Assembly (NCBI GenBank): GCA_016296485.1
Contig: JAEDJF010000025.1
Coordinates: 1-17,477, forward strand
Source: Oscillospiraceae bacterium
GTDB lineage: Bacteria > Bacillota > Clostridia > Oscillospirales > Ruminococcaceae
Length of the DNA: 17,477 nucleotides
Direction: 5' to 3'
Shown: piece after piece, positions 1-6,354 of the stretch
Numbering within the stretch: the first letter of the stretch is position 1
Layout: every line of letters starts with the position of its first letter
The notes under the pieces: model-generated
Database searches by the model: none
The model's input: only the letters and a program-made list of their open reading frames with translations
Told to the model about the DNA's origin: nothing
Program-made: the position numbers and the translations under genes

Positions 1-16
1 TTAAGGCGGCGCTTTT

Positions 17-589
17 TTATATCTTTTCTTTCACAACAAAAATGGGGAAGGGCGGGTCGTTTTTACGGTTTAAAAAGTCACATTTCATAACGGCGTAGTA
101 CCTGCTGTCAAGCCCGGCAAGATATTCGAGAATTGCGTCACGCTCGGAATAACCGTTGTTCCGCCCGTAATAAAGACAAAGGCTCAAAAGCCCGCCGGGC
201 TTTAAAATGTCGAGAGCCTTTTTGATTGCGGGAACGCTGGTTTCCGCCCTTGTGAAAATGTCGTGGTCGCCTCCGGGAAGCCAGCCGAAGTTGAAGACGA
301 CGCAGTCGGCGCTTTCTGGCTCTGCGAGCTCGTCCATCTCGCTGTGGCTTTTGCAGAAAACCTCCCCGATTTCCGAAAAACCGTGCTCCGCAAGGTTTGC
401 CCGAGTGCTGTCAACGGCGCTCTGCTGTATATCCATAGCGAGAACTTTTCCTTTTTTGCCGACCAGTTCGCAAAGAAAAACAGTGTCGTGACCGTTGCCG
501 GCAGTGGCGTCAATGCAAAAATCGCCGGGTTTCACGGTGTTTTTGAGCATCTTGTGAACTATGTCGATGGCGCTCCATTCGCTGAACAT
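17..589 (-). CDS. mnmM: YtqB/MnmM-family SAM-dependent tRNA methyltransferase
   Basis: A 190-aa class I SAM methyltransferase of the rRNA_methylase/YtqB family. Seen: SAM-binding motif I DATAGNGHDT at residues 27-36, acidic motif II AMDIQ at 51-55, the family signature NFGWLPGGDH at 100-109, and a C-terminal RKNDPPF segment. Length matches the roughly 190-aa family norm. Known: the Bacillus subtilis member (YtqB, renamed MnmM) methylates nm5(s2)U34 in the wobble position of tRNAs, completing mnm5(s2)U in Gram-positives that lack MnmC. The substrate here is inferred from homology. The ATG start has GGAGG about 8 nt upstream and ends at TAA. It stands alone, divergent from the lipoprotein gene, with a TTGACA promoter lying inside a perfect inverted repeat. 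Confidence 0.88.
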   Translation of the reverse strand: MFSEWSAIDIVHKMLKNTVKPGDFCIDATAGNGHDTVFLCELVGKKGKVLAMDIQQSAVDSTRANLAEHGFSEIGEVFCKSHSEMDELAEPESADCVVFNFGWLPGGDHDIFTRAETSVPAIKKALDILKPGGLLSLCLYYGRNNGYSERDAILEYLAGLDSRYYAVMKCDFLNRKNDPPFPIFVVKEKI

Positions 590-621
590 ATAAACTACCT
601 CCGATGGTTTTGCTGCCTATA

Positions 622-650
622 ATCCTATATCTAAAACGTTTTTCTGTCAA
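622..650 (-). promoter_or_regulatory. Sigma-A-type promoter of the mnmM gene
   Basis: On the minus strand a consensus -35 TTGACA (645-650) is followed after 17 nt by TAGGAT (622-627), a 4/6 match to the -10. The inferred transcription start is near 615, about 25 nt before the ATG. The -35 sits within a 10-bp inverted repeat listed separately. Confidence 0.55.
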
Positions 651-659
651 GAAAAACGT
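636..659. repeat. Perfect 10-bp inverted repeat over the mnmM -35 box
   Basis: ACGTTTTTCT (636-645) and AGAAAAACGT (650-659) are exact reverse complements separated by GTCA. The repeat covers the -35 hexamer of the minus-strand promoter. Possible readings are an operator for a repressor or activator, or a chance AT-rich palindrome. There is no T-run arrangement typical of a terminator for either neighbouring gene. Confidence 0.6.
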
Positions 660-676
660 GCGTAATGTGGAATTTA

Positions 677-706
677 TTGAAAGATAATATCTTAAAATAT
701 TATAAT
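677..706 (+). promoter_or_regulatory. Candidate upstream promoter of the lipoprotein gene
   Basis: TTGAAA (677-682), 18-nt spacer, TATAAT (701-706). The spacer region carries the 13-bp palindrome AAGATAATATCTT (681-693), which overlaps the end of the -35 box. A transcript from here would have a leader of about 145 nt. This is a second candidate beside the closer promoter at 795-823. The region is very AT-rich, so chance matches are likely. Confidence 0.35.
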
Positions 707-794
707 TGTAAATATTTATTTTCGTGAAAAGACCTTGTAAAATGTCAGAAATATGAATAAAAAAACAACTTTTGTCCTTTGTGCAAAAAATGAA

Positions 795-823
795 TTGCAA
801 TTATTCATTCATTATATTATAAT
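795..823 (+). promoter_or_regulatory. Sigma-A-type promoter of the lipoprotein gene
   Basis: TTGCAA (795-800), 17-nt spacer, TATAAT (818-823). The expected start near 830 gives a leader of about 28 nt with AGAAAGGA before the ATG at 858. This is the best-placed promoter for the downstream gene. Confidence 0.6.
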
Positions 824-857
824 ACCATTTAGATATTCAGAAAGGATGTTCAGCAAT

Positions 858-1598
858 ATGAAAAAAATCGTTGCCGCAATTCTTGCGCTTATGTTAATGC
901 TTGTTTGTTTCTCGGGTTGTGCCAATCAAAAAACAGTGCACTATACCGATAAGGATAATTTCGAGATGGTTCTCTATCCCGACAGCTCCGACGGTAAGGT
1001 CTTTGCCGCCGGTCTCAATGCGCTCCAGATAGTTATGAATACCCCCAACATCGAAATCGGTACCGGCGAAATTTGTATCTACGAAGCCGAAAACGACAGG
1101 CTTATGGCAAGATACGACGTTATAATAGATAACGAAAAAATCTATCTCAGCACAAGCACCGACCCGGCGCTTGCCCAGGTAATCATTTTCCTTCCCGAAG
1201 GTGAGTCCTTCGAGGCTGGCAAGAGCTACTACGTAACGATGGACGAAAAATGCATATATATCGACGACATTAAAGGTTTCGGCGGCGCCAAAGAAAAAGG
1301 CGATTGGCAGTTCACTATTGCAAATTACGGCTACGACGGAAATATCTCCGAAATGCCGATTACATACCTTGTGGGCGACGTGATTTCTATTCCCGTAATG
1401 CTCGATGAAAACGTCGCGAGCGCCGTGCTTCTCTATGACAACGTGAGCGCGGTAAAATCCGACCTTCGTGAGCTTAAAGAGAGCGGCACCTTTGAGGTCG
1501 AAGCCATTGGCGAAGGCACCACTACGATTTCCGTTATGTTCCTTGACGAGGACGGAATGTATGTTGAAACTCTCGCCTTCAGCGTAACCATAAAATAA
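858..1598 (+). CDS. Secreted lipoprotein of unknown function with Ig-like regions
   Basis: A 246-aa protein with a lipoprotein signal: basic MKK start, a hydrophobic stretch at residues 4-16, and lipobox FSGC with the lipidated Cys at 21. It is therefore predicted to be anchored on the outer face of the membrane. The mature part is rich in beta-strand patterns. Residues about 30-150 resemble a bacterial Ig-like (SbsA/Big_5-type) domain, and residues about 165-246 look like a second Ig-like fold ending in TLAFSVTIK. These domain calls are inferred from sequence character only. I do not recognise a specific family. The ATG at 858 was chosen over in-frame upstream starts because it opens a standard signal peptide and follows AGAAAGGA; the ATG at 846 sits directly on the ribosome site. 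It is monocistronic, between its own promoter and a strong terminator. Confidence 0.75.
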   Translation: MKKIVAAILALMLMLVCFSGCANQKTVHYTDKDNFEMVLYPDSSDGKVFAAGLNALQIVMNTPNIEIGTGEICIYEAENDRLMARYDVIIDNEKIYLSTSTDPALAQVIIFLPEGESFEAGKSYYVTMDEKCIYIDDIKGFGGAKEKGDWQFTIANYGYDGNISEMPITYLVGDVISIPVMLDENVASAVLLYDNVSAVKSDLRELKESGTFEVEAIGEGTTTISVMFLDEDGMYVETLAFSVTIK

Positions 1599-1611
1599 AC
1601 AAACTTTATTT

Positions 1612-1642
1612 AAAAAAGCGGAGCCCAAGGCTCCGCTTTTTT
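1612..1642 (+). terminator. Rho-independent terminator after the lipoprotein gene
   Basis: Stem GCGGAGCC (1618-1625) pairs with GGCTCCGC (1629-1636) around loop CAA. It is preceded by six A and followed by six T, so the stem can extend into the A/T tracts. It lies 14 nt after the stop codon. Confidence 0.9.
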
Positions 1643-1666
1643 AAATAATTATTAATAATAACGCTC

Positions 1667-1695
1667 TTGATAACCCCGGGATTTTGCATTATAAT
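1667..1695 (+). promoter_or_regulatory. Sigma-A-type promoter of the thyX operon
   Basis: TTGATA (1667-1672), 17-nt spacer, perfect TATAAT (1690-1695). The transcription start is expected near 1702, leaving a leader of about 36 nt with AGAGGGGAG before the thyX ATG. Confidence 0.7.
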
Positions 1696-1737
1696 AAATT
1701 ACAACTGAAAATATATTTAAAGAGGGGAGAAAGCCCG

Positions 1738-2493
1738 ATGCCAAGCGTAAAACTTTTATCATACACTCCGAATCCGGAAAAAACGGTGGCCGCCGCCGCA
1801 AGACTTTGTTATAGTAACTCCGGAGCGGACAAGCTTTTCGACGGTATGACCGACGAGAAAGCTTCGTCCTATGTGGCGATGCTCGAAAAGCTCGGTCACG
1901 AAAGCCCCCTTGAGCACGCGAGCTTTACTTTTACAATCGAGGGCGTTTCCCGCGCTTTTCTCGCGCAGATGACAAGACACAGAATAGCTTCCTACAGCGT
2001 ACAGAGCCAGCGCTACGTCCGCCGCGGGAGCTTCGATTTTATTGTTCCGCCCAATATTTCTTCCGACGAGGAAGCCCTTGCCGAATACAATAAAATAATG
2101 GACAGCTGCGCCGAAAGCTACCAGAAAATCACCGAGATTCTCCAAAAGAAAGAGGCTGCCCGCCTTGTTTCCGAAGGAAAATCAGAGGAGGAAGCCTGGA
2201 AAGCCGCCGAAAAAACAGCCATTGAGGACGCCCGTTTCGTTCTTCCCAACGCATGTGACACCAAGATGGTCGTCACCATGAACGTCAGAAGCCTTCACAA
2301 TTTCTTCCGCCTTCGCTGCTGCAACCGCGCCCAGTGGGAAATCCGCTCCGTTGCAGACCAGATGCTGGCGCTTTGCCGGGAAGTTGCGCCCAACCTCTTC
2401 GCTAACGCCGGTCCCGGGTGCGTATCCGAGGGAAGATGCACCGAGGGGAAGATGACCTGCGGGAAACCGCGCACCGAGCTTATAATGAAATAA
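1738..2493 (+). CDS. thyX: FAD-dependent thymidylate synthase ThyX
   Basis: A 251-aa flavin-dependent thymidylate synthase. It makes dTMP from dUMP with methylene-tetrahydrofolate as carbon donor and NADPH via FAD as reductant; it is cytosolic and normally a homotetramer. Seen: the defining ThyX motif RHR-x7-S (R80, H81, R82, S90) within TRHRIASYSVQS, then QRY, ARFVLP at 165-170 and RSLHNFFRLR at 184-193. Two features extend the usual core: a charged, probably helical segment at about 135-163, and a C-terminal Cys cluster (C228, C234, C241), a tail I recall from other clostridial ThyX proteins. The ATG at 1738 is preceded by AGAGGGGAGA, and no strong start lies upstream. The DJ-1-family gene follows after 17 nt and is probably co-transcribed. 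No thyA is visible in this window. Confidence 0.95.
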   Translation: MPSVKLLSYTPNPEKTVAAAARLCYSNSGADKLFDGMTDEKASSYVAMLEKLGHESPLEHASFTFTIEGVSRAFLAQMTRHRIASYSVQSQRYVRRGSFDFIVPPNISSDEEALAEYNKIMDSCAESYQKITEILQKKEAARLVSEGKSEEEAWKAAEKTAIEDARFVLPNACDTKMVVTMNVRSLHNFFRLRCCNRAQWEIRSVADQMLALCREVAPNLFANAGPGCVSEGRCTEGKMTCGKPRTELIMK

Positions 2494-2510
2494 AAAGGAG
2501 AATACTTAAA

Positions 2511-3008
2511 ATGGTATATCTTTTTCTTGCGAACGGGTTTGAGGATATGGAAGCCGTCGTCCCCTACGACATGCTCAAAAGAGCCGGGATTGAGGTACTT
2601 ACCGTCGGCGTCGGCGCAAAAACCGTGAAAAGCGCCCACGGTCTCACCGTTACGGCGGATATTTCCGAAAGCGAAGCGGAGCTTTCCGATATTGACGCCG
2701 TGATTCTTCCCGGAGGAATGCCCGGAGCGGCGAATCTCAAAGCGTCGGAAACCGTTGCCCTTGCCGTTGACTTTGCCCTTAAAAATAAAAAAGTCATCGG
2801 CGCTATCTGCGCGGCGCCCGGCGTTGTGCTCTCCGGAACCGGCGCCCTTGAGGGCAAAAGATATACCTGTTTCCCGGGCTTTGAAACCGAGGAAGGGGAA
2901 TATACCGCCGAAAACTGCGTGACCGACGGAAGGCTCGTAACCGCCGCCGGACCCTTGTACGCCATGGATTTTGCCGCGGCGCTTATAGCGGCAATAAACG
3001 GAAAATAA
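2511..3008 (+). CDS. DJ-1/PfpI family protein (glutamine amidotransferase-like)
   Basis: A 165-aa single-domain DJ-1/ThiJ/PfpI protein. Seen: FEDMEA with Glu14 at the place of DJ-1 Glu18, the LPGGMPGA loop at 66-73, and the nucleophile-elbow motif GAICAAP with Cys100 matching DJ-1 Cys106, then TCFPGFE. Members have been linked to protein or aldehyde deglycation, glyoxalase III-like activity, chaperone activity and redox sensing, and older records name some of them ThiJ or PfpI protease. The exact activity cannot be assigned from sequence. The ATG has AAAAGGAG upstream. It is second in the thyX operon and ends just before a bidirectional terminator. No functional tie to ThyX is evident. Confidence 0.88.
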   Translation: MVYLFLANGFEDMEAVVPYDMLKRAGIEVLTVGVGAKTVKSAHGLTVTADISESEAELSDIDAVILPGGMPGAANLKASETVALAVDFALKNKKVIGAICAAPGVVLSGTGALEGKRYTCFPGFETEEGEYTAENCVTDGRLVTAAGPLYAMDFAAALIAAINGK

Positions 3009-3013
3009 AAATT

Positions 3014-3035
3014 GCCCTGCGCTAAAGCGCAGGGC
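3014..3035. terminator. Bidirectional terminator between the DJ-1 gene and the Cys-rich microprotein
   Basis: GCCCTGCGC (3014-3022) pairs with GCGCAGGGC (3027-3035) around TAAA. Read on the minus strand it is followed by AATTTTTATTTT, a good terminator for the convergent small gene. On the plus strand the following tract is weak (TGACCCTTTT). Confidence 0.75.
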
Positions 3036-3061
3036 TGACCCTTTTGGGTGCTATCCGGCTT

Positions 3062-3208
3062 TTAGCCGCAGCCGCAGCCGCAGTCGTTGCAGCCGCAGTT
3101 GTTGCAGCCGCAGCCGTTGTTGTTGAAGAAGCCGTTGCCGCAGCCACCGCAGGCAAAGAGAAGGATAATGATGATAATCCACCAGCAGCAGTTATTGTTT
3201 CCGAACAT
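3062..3208 (-). CDS. 48-aa Cys/Gly/Asn-rich membrane microprotein
   Basis: A complete small gene: ATG (3206-3208) preceded by AGGTGA at 6-nt spacing, 48 codons, TAA stop. The product begins MFGNNNCCWW, continues with a short hydrophobic run of Ile/Leu (residues 11-19), and ends in a tail built from repeated NNCGC/GCGC units. It has 11 Cys, 11 Gly and 10 Asn in 48 residues. A strong ribosome site, a signal-like hydrophobic core and a downstream terminator on the same strand argue that it is real. The opposite strand gives only a low-complexity Ala/Val reading of the same GCN repeats. I recall similar small Cys-rich proteins in Clostridia, sometimes labelled chorion-class high-cysteine protein, but no function is established to my knowledge. 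Metal binding, a disulfide-rich surface or spore component, or a peptide signal are all guesses. Confidence 0.72.
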   Translation of the reverse strand: MFGNNNCCWWIIIIILLFACGGCGNGFFNNNGCGCNNCGCNDCGCGCG

Positions 3209-3259
3209 GAAATTTCACCTCGCGAAATTAATTTTGATACAGGCGCAGCCGAATTGGCT

Positions 3260-3288
3260 TTGTTTTGAGCGCCGGTATGTTATATAAT
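3260..3288 (+). promoter_or_regulatory. Candidate promoter of mltG
   Basis: TTGTTT (3260-3265), 17-nt spacer, perfect TATAAT (3283-3288). The leader of about 49 nt contains an imperfect hairpin, CTCAGTGT (3299-3306) with ACACCGAG (3312-3319), one mismatch, upstream of the GGAGG ribosome site. Confidence 0.55.
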
Positions 3289-3343
3289 ATGAAAACGGCT
3301 CAGTGTTGGTTACACCGAGACCGGGCCGCAAACGGAGGATTTT

Positions 3344-4759
3344 ATGAGCAATAAAGAATTTGAAGATTTCTTTAAAGACCTTGAGCCAAAGGACAATTCT
3401 CCCGCGGAGGATTCCGCGGAGGACAGCGAATTCGTTTTCTCAAGTTTCTTTGAGGATAATACGAGCGCCCGCCGGGAAAGTGAGCCGGAGGAGCCCGTCC
3501 GACCCTCCGGGCGGGAGGATGAAAGCTCCTTTGAAAATGATATTTTCGCGCCCCCGCCTCCGGAAGAGGACGAGGAGGACGAAAACGGGGCGTTTTCTCC
3601 CGTTTCGGAGGAGGAACCGTACATTGAGCCGGCTCCCGAAATCCCGGAAGAGGATAAACGACTGAAAAGAAATCCAAGCAGCAAAAAGAAAAAAAGAGCA
3701 AACACCCTTTATAACTCTCTTATAACGGTGATCTGGGTGTCCGTAGTGCTCGCCGTTTCGGTGTTTATAGCTTCCTTTGCCCTTTCGAGCATCAACGACC
3801 TCGTGGGCTTCAGCAAAGAGAGCCGCGAGTACGAGATAGTTATTCCCGAGGGCGCAACCCTCGGCGAAATTGCCGACATTCTTAAAGAGAAGGGCGTTAT
3901 CGACGAGCCCTTTGCTTTCGAGGTTTACGCGAGAGTAAAGAATATGCAGGAAAGGCTCGCCCCCGGAACCTATACCCTTAACTCCAACCTCGGCTACGAC
4001 CAGATTTTCCAGGTGCTCCGCAAGCGCGACACGGCGAAAGAGACCATTTCCCTTACTTTCTATGAAGGTATGACCGTAAGCGAGATAGCCAAAAAGCTCG
4101 ACGAAAACGGCGTCTGCGGCTACGACGAGTTTATGGCGGCGGTGGATACGGAAACCTTTGAGTATGAGTTCGAGTCGATGATGGGCACGAACGAATATAT
4201 CTATCATAAGTGGGAGGGCTACCTCTTCCCGGATACCTATGAATTCTATCTCAACACCAGCCCGAGAAGCGTAATGGCGAAATTCATAGACAACTTCAAC
4301 AGCAAAATTATCGCCGAATATTACGAGCGTATGCAGGAGCTCGGCATGAGCCTTGACGAGGTTATCACCATGGCATCCGTCATCCAGTCCGAGGCGGCGA
4401 AAAAGGAGGATATGGAGCTTGTCTCCTCCGTATTCCACAACCGTCTTGCCAGCGGCTCAGGACTTCCTTACCTCCAGTCCGACGTCACCTATTTCTATTA
4501 CCGTGATGAAATCGAGCCATACGTCTCCGATGACGAGGAGCTCGACAACGCCTACCACACCTCTTATGATACCTACTATAAGAAGGGGCTCCCGGTAGGA
4601 CCTATCTGTAACCCCGGTATCACGGCAATAGAAGCGGCGCTCTATCCCGAAAACAGCAACTATTATTACTTCGTGACCGACGCCGATGGCAATTTCTATT
4701 TCGCAAGCACCATGGCTGAGCACGAAGCGAATATCGTAAAAGCCGGAAGAGCCGGATAA
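3344..4759 (+). CDS. mltG: Endolytic murein transglycosylase MltG (YceG-like)
   Basis: A 471-aa membrane-anchored enzyme that cleaves nascent glycan strands outside the membrane and sets peptidoglycan strand termini. Order seen: an acidic, disordered cytoplasmic region (residues 1-105), a Lys/Arg-rich stretch (106-119), one transmembrane helix (about 125-148), a LysM-like subdomain (about 163-230), then the catalytic YceG domain. That domain holds EGYLFPDTY (291-299), ASVIQSEA with Glu350 at the place I align to the catalytic Glu, LQSD (377-380) and GLPVGPICNPG (415-425). The N-terminal cytoplasmic extension is much longer than in Escherichia coli MltG but is reminiscent of streptococcal MltG. 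The ATG follows GGAGG with 5-nt spacing. It has its own promoter and terminator, so it is probably monocistronic. Confidence 0.93.
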   Translation: MSNKEFEDFFKDLEPKDNSPAEDSAEDSEFVFSSFFEDNTSARRESEPEEPVRPSGREDESSFENDIFAPPPPEEDEEDENGAFSPVSEEEPYIEPAPEIPEEDKRLKRNPSSKKKKRANTLYNSLITVIWVSVVLAVSVFIASFALSSINDLVGFSKESREYEIVIPEGATLGEIADILKEKGVIDEPFAFEVYARVKNMQERLAPGTYTLNSNLGYDQIFQVLRKRDTAKETISLTFYEGMTVSEIAKKLDENGVCGYDEFMAAVDTETFEYEFESMMGTNEYIYHKWEGYLFPDTYEFYLNTSPRSVMAKFIDNFNSKIIAEYYERMQELGMSLDEVITMASVIQSEAAKKEDMELVSSVFHNRLASGSGLPYLQSDVTYFYYRDEIEPYVSDDEELDNAYHTSYDTYYKKGLPVGPICNPGITAIEAALYPENSNYYYFVTDADGNFYFASTMAEHEANIVKAGRAG

Positions 4760-4793
4760 ACGCTTTTTCCCGCGCTGAAAACCCTAAATAAGT

Positions 4794-4828
4794 AAAAAAC
4801 TGCTTCCTTTAACGGGAAGCAGTTTTTT
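4794..4828 (+). terminator. Rho-independent terminator after mltG
   Basis: Six A, stem CTGCTTCC (4800-4807) with GGAAGCAG (4815-4822), 7-nt loop, six T. It lies about 35 nt after the mltG stop. Confidence 0.9.
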
Positions 4829-4829
4829 G

Positions 4830-4859
4830 TTGTCTGTGCCGCTTTGCCGTTCATATAAT
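4830..4859 (+). promoter_or_regulatory. Promoter of the DUF3343-desulfurase operon
   Basis: TTGTCT (4830-4835), 18-nt spacer, perfect TATAAT (4854-4859), starting right at the end of the mltG terminator. The expected start near 4866 is about 32 nt before the first gene. Confidence 0.55.
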
Positions 4860-4897
4860 GTAGCGACCGAAATTCAATATGAACGGCGGGATGATAT

Positions 4898-5113
4898 ATG
4901 AAAGAGTATTTCTATTTTTTTAGCTCTATTACAACTGCCATGAGGGGAGAGGCGGTCCTTAAAAACAACGGCTACCGCGCGTTTGTTTTTCGGGACGGAA
5001 CGATCAACACTCACGGCTGCGGATATATAATTAAAGTAAAAGGCGAAGAGGAAAAAATAACCACGCTGCTTCAAAAAGCGGGCGTGCGTTTCAGTGAAGT
5101 CAGGGAGGTATGA
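4898..5113 (+). CDS. DUF3343 putative Se/S carrier-like protein
   Basis: A 71-aa single-domain protein of the DUF3343 type (Pfam PF11823, putative Se/S carrier-like). Seen: an N-terminal YFYFFSSITTAMRGEAVL stretch, in which the SxxxAMxxE pattern is typical, a central beta pair, and the GCG motif with Cys41, the residue proposed to carry sulfur or selenium. Family members commonly sit beside class V aminotransferase or cysteine desulfurase-like genes, and the same holds here: the desulfurase-like gene starts 4 nt after this stop and is surely co-transcribed. The carrier role is a proposal for the family, not shown. The ribosome site is modest (GGCGGG before ATG at 4898). The stop is TGA. Confidence 0.8.
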   Translation: MKEYFYFFSSITTAMRGEAVLKNNGYRAFVFRDGTINTHGCGYIIKVKGEEEKITTLLQKAGVRFSEVREV

Positions 5114-5117
5114 AATA

Positions 5118-6266
5118 ATGCTTTATTTTGATAACGCCGCGACGACCTATCCGAAACCTTTCGAGGTGCGAAAAGCTGTGAATTCCTCCTTTGTGTATTA
5201 CGGCGCAAACCCGGGAAGAAGCGGTCACAGCCTTGCGATGGATACGGCGCGGGAGGTGTTTAAATGCCGGGAAAAGGCGGCGAAGCTCTTTGGCTGCGGA
5301 TTTCCGGAAAACGTGATTTTTACAAAGAACTGTACCGAAGCGATAAATCTTGTCATTATGAGCATCGTTCCGGGCGGTCATTGCGTGATTTCCGACCTTG
5401 AGCACAATTCCGTGCTCCGCCCTTTGTACGATTTGAAAACAAGGGGCGAAGCCGACTTTTCTGTGGCTAAAGTTGCGGAGGGCGACACCGATTCAACGCT
5501 GATGTCCTTTAAAAACGCCATAAAAAAGAACACGAAGCTCATCGCCGTGACCGGCGCTTCCAACGTTTTCGGAATAAAAACGCCGGTGAGGGAGCTCGCG
5601 GCGCTTGCCCATGAGCACGGCGCGTTCTTTATGCTCGACGCGGCGCAAACCGCCGGAACGGAAAAATATAATATGGAAAAGGACAACATTGATTTCATCT
5701 GCGCTCCGGGTCACAAAGGGCTTCTTGGACCCATGGGAACGGGTATCCTCGTGGCGAAAAATCCCGAGCTTCTCCGCCCGATACTTTTCGGCGGAACAGG
5801 GACCTATTCCCTTGAAGCAAAGCAGCCGGACACCATTCCCGAGGGGCTCGAGAGCGGGACGATTAACGTCCCGGGAATTTGCGGTCTTTCCGCCGGGATA
5901 AGCAGGGTGATGAGAGAAGGGGAAGAAAAAATTGCCGAGCGGGAAATGAAAATTGCGCAGTTTATTTACTCGGAGCTTGCAAAAATGAAGAACGTGACCC
6001 TTTTTACAAAATATCCGAGACCTAAGACCCATGCCCCGGTAATATCCTTCGTAATCGGGGATTTAACCGGGGAGAAGACGGCGGAGCTCCTTTCAAAAAG
6101 GGGCGTAGCAACCCGGGGCGGTTTCCACTGCGCGGCTCTTGCACATAAAAAATTTGCAACGGAAACCCGGGGAACGTGCAGAATCAGCGTCGGACCTATG
6201 AATACTTTTGCCGACGCCGCAAAACTTGTAAAAATAATTTATTCCGTTTCGGAAAATATTAATTAA
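5118..6266 (+). CDS. Cysteine desulfurase-like class V aminotransferase (PLP)
   Basis: A 382-aa PLP enzyme of the NifS/SufS superfamily, close to the cysteine desulfurase family protein group (TIGR01977 type). Seen: an N-terminal YFDNAATTYPKP, LEHNS with His96 stacking on PLP, LDAAQ with Asp174, the PLP-binding Lys200 in APGHKG, and the R-G-G-F-H-C-A segment with Cys338 matching the persulfide-forming Cys of SufS-like enzymes. It probably removes sulfur (or selenium) from cysteine (or selenocysteine) and passes it on; the DUF3343 protein 4 nt upstream is the obvious candidate acceptor. Neither sufU/iscU, selD nor a tRNA thiolase is present in the window, so the pathway is unresolved. The ATG at 5118 follows AGGGAGGT with 8-nt spacing and was chosen over an ATG at 5094 inside the upstream gene. 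Confidence 0.9.
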   Translation: MLYFDNAATTYPKPFEVRKAVNSSFVYYGANPGRSGHSLAMDTAREVFKCREKAAKLFGCGFPENVIFTKNCTEAINLVIMSIVPGGHCVISDLEHNSVLRPLYDLKTRGEADFSVAKVAEGDTDSTLMSFKNAIKKNTKLIAVTGASNVFGIKTPVRELAALAHEHGAFFMLDAAQTAGTEKYNMEKDNIDFICAPGHKGLLGPMGTGILVAKNPELLRPILFGGTGTYSLEAKQPDTIPEGLESGTINVPGICGLSAGISRVMREGEEKIAEREMKIAQFIYSELAKMKNVTLFTKYPRPKTHAPVISFVIGDLTGEKTAELLSKRGVATRGGFHCAALAHKKFATETRGTCRISVGPMNTFADAAKLVKIIYSVSENIN

Positions 6267-6277
6267 TAAAATAACTC

Positions 6278-6323
6278 TTGAAAATATAAGAGGTTGTGTT
6301 ATTATATAAATATATAGGATAAT
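6278..6323 (+). promoter_or_regulatory. Promoter region of cdaA-cdaR, two overlapping candidates
   Basis: TTGAAA (6278-6283) with TTATAT (6302-6307) at 18 nt, and TTGTGT (6294-6299) with GATAAT (6318-6323) at 18 nt. The sequence is very AT-rich, so which one is used cannot be decided. No terminator separates it from the desulfurase gene 11 nt upstream, so read-through from that operon is also possible. Confidence 0.45.
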
Positions 6324-6354
6324 ATTATGAGCACAGGACGGAGAAGGGAAAAAT

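Noticed and set aside
1..16. Possible end of another gene at the left edge
   Set aside because: Sixteen bases are too few to support any call.
894..1628. 244-codon open frame antisense to the lipoprotein gene
   Set aside because: It overlaps the lipoprotein and runs through its terminator, with no recognisable domain. The plus-strand gene has signal peptide, promoter and ribosome site.
3062..3150. GCAGCC/GTTGCA repeats as possible tandem-repeat or CRISPR element
   Set aside because: The repeats are short, irregular and codon-phased with the Cys-rich gene. There are no spacers or regular direct repeats, and no CRISPR array exists anywhere in the window.
3044..3268. Ala/Val-rich plus-strand frame
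   Set aside because: It is the complement of GCN-type Cys/Gly codons of the microprotein, starts within the region after a terminator, and has low complexity.
3270..3300. CATATTATA on the minus strand as a sporulation-sigma -10 for the Cys-rich gene
   Set aside because: It is the complement of the mltG -10 region, lies about 70 nt away from the gene, and no fitting -35 was found.
3440..4438. 332-codon open frame antisense to mltG
   Set aside because: It opposes a gene with clear catalytic motifs, has no recognisable domain, and reflects codon bias of the coding strand.
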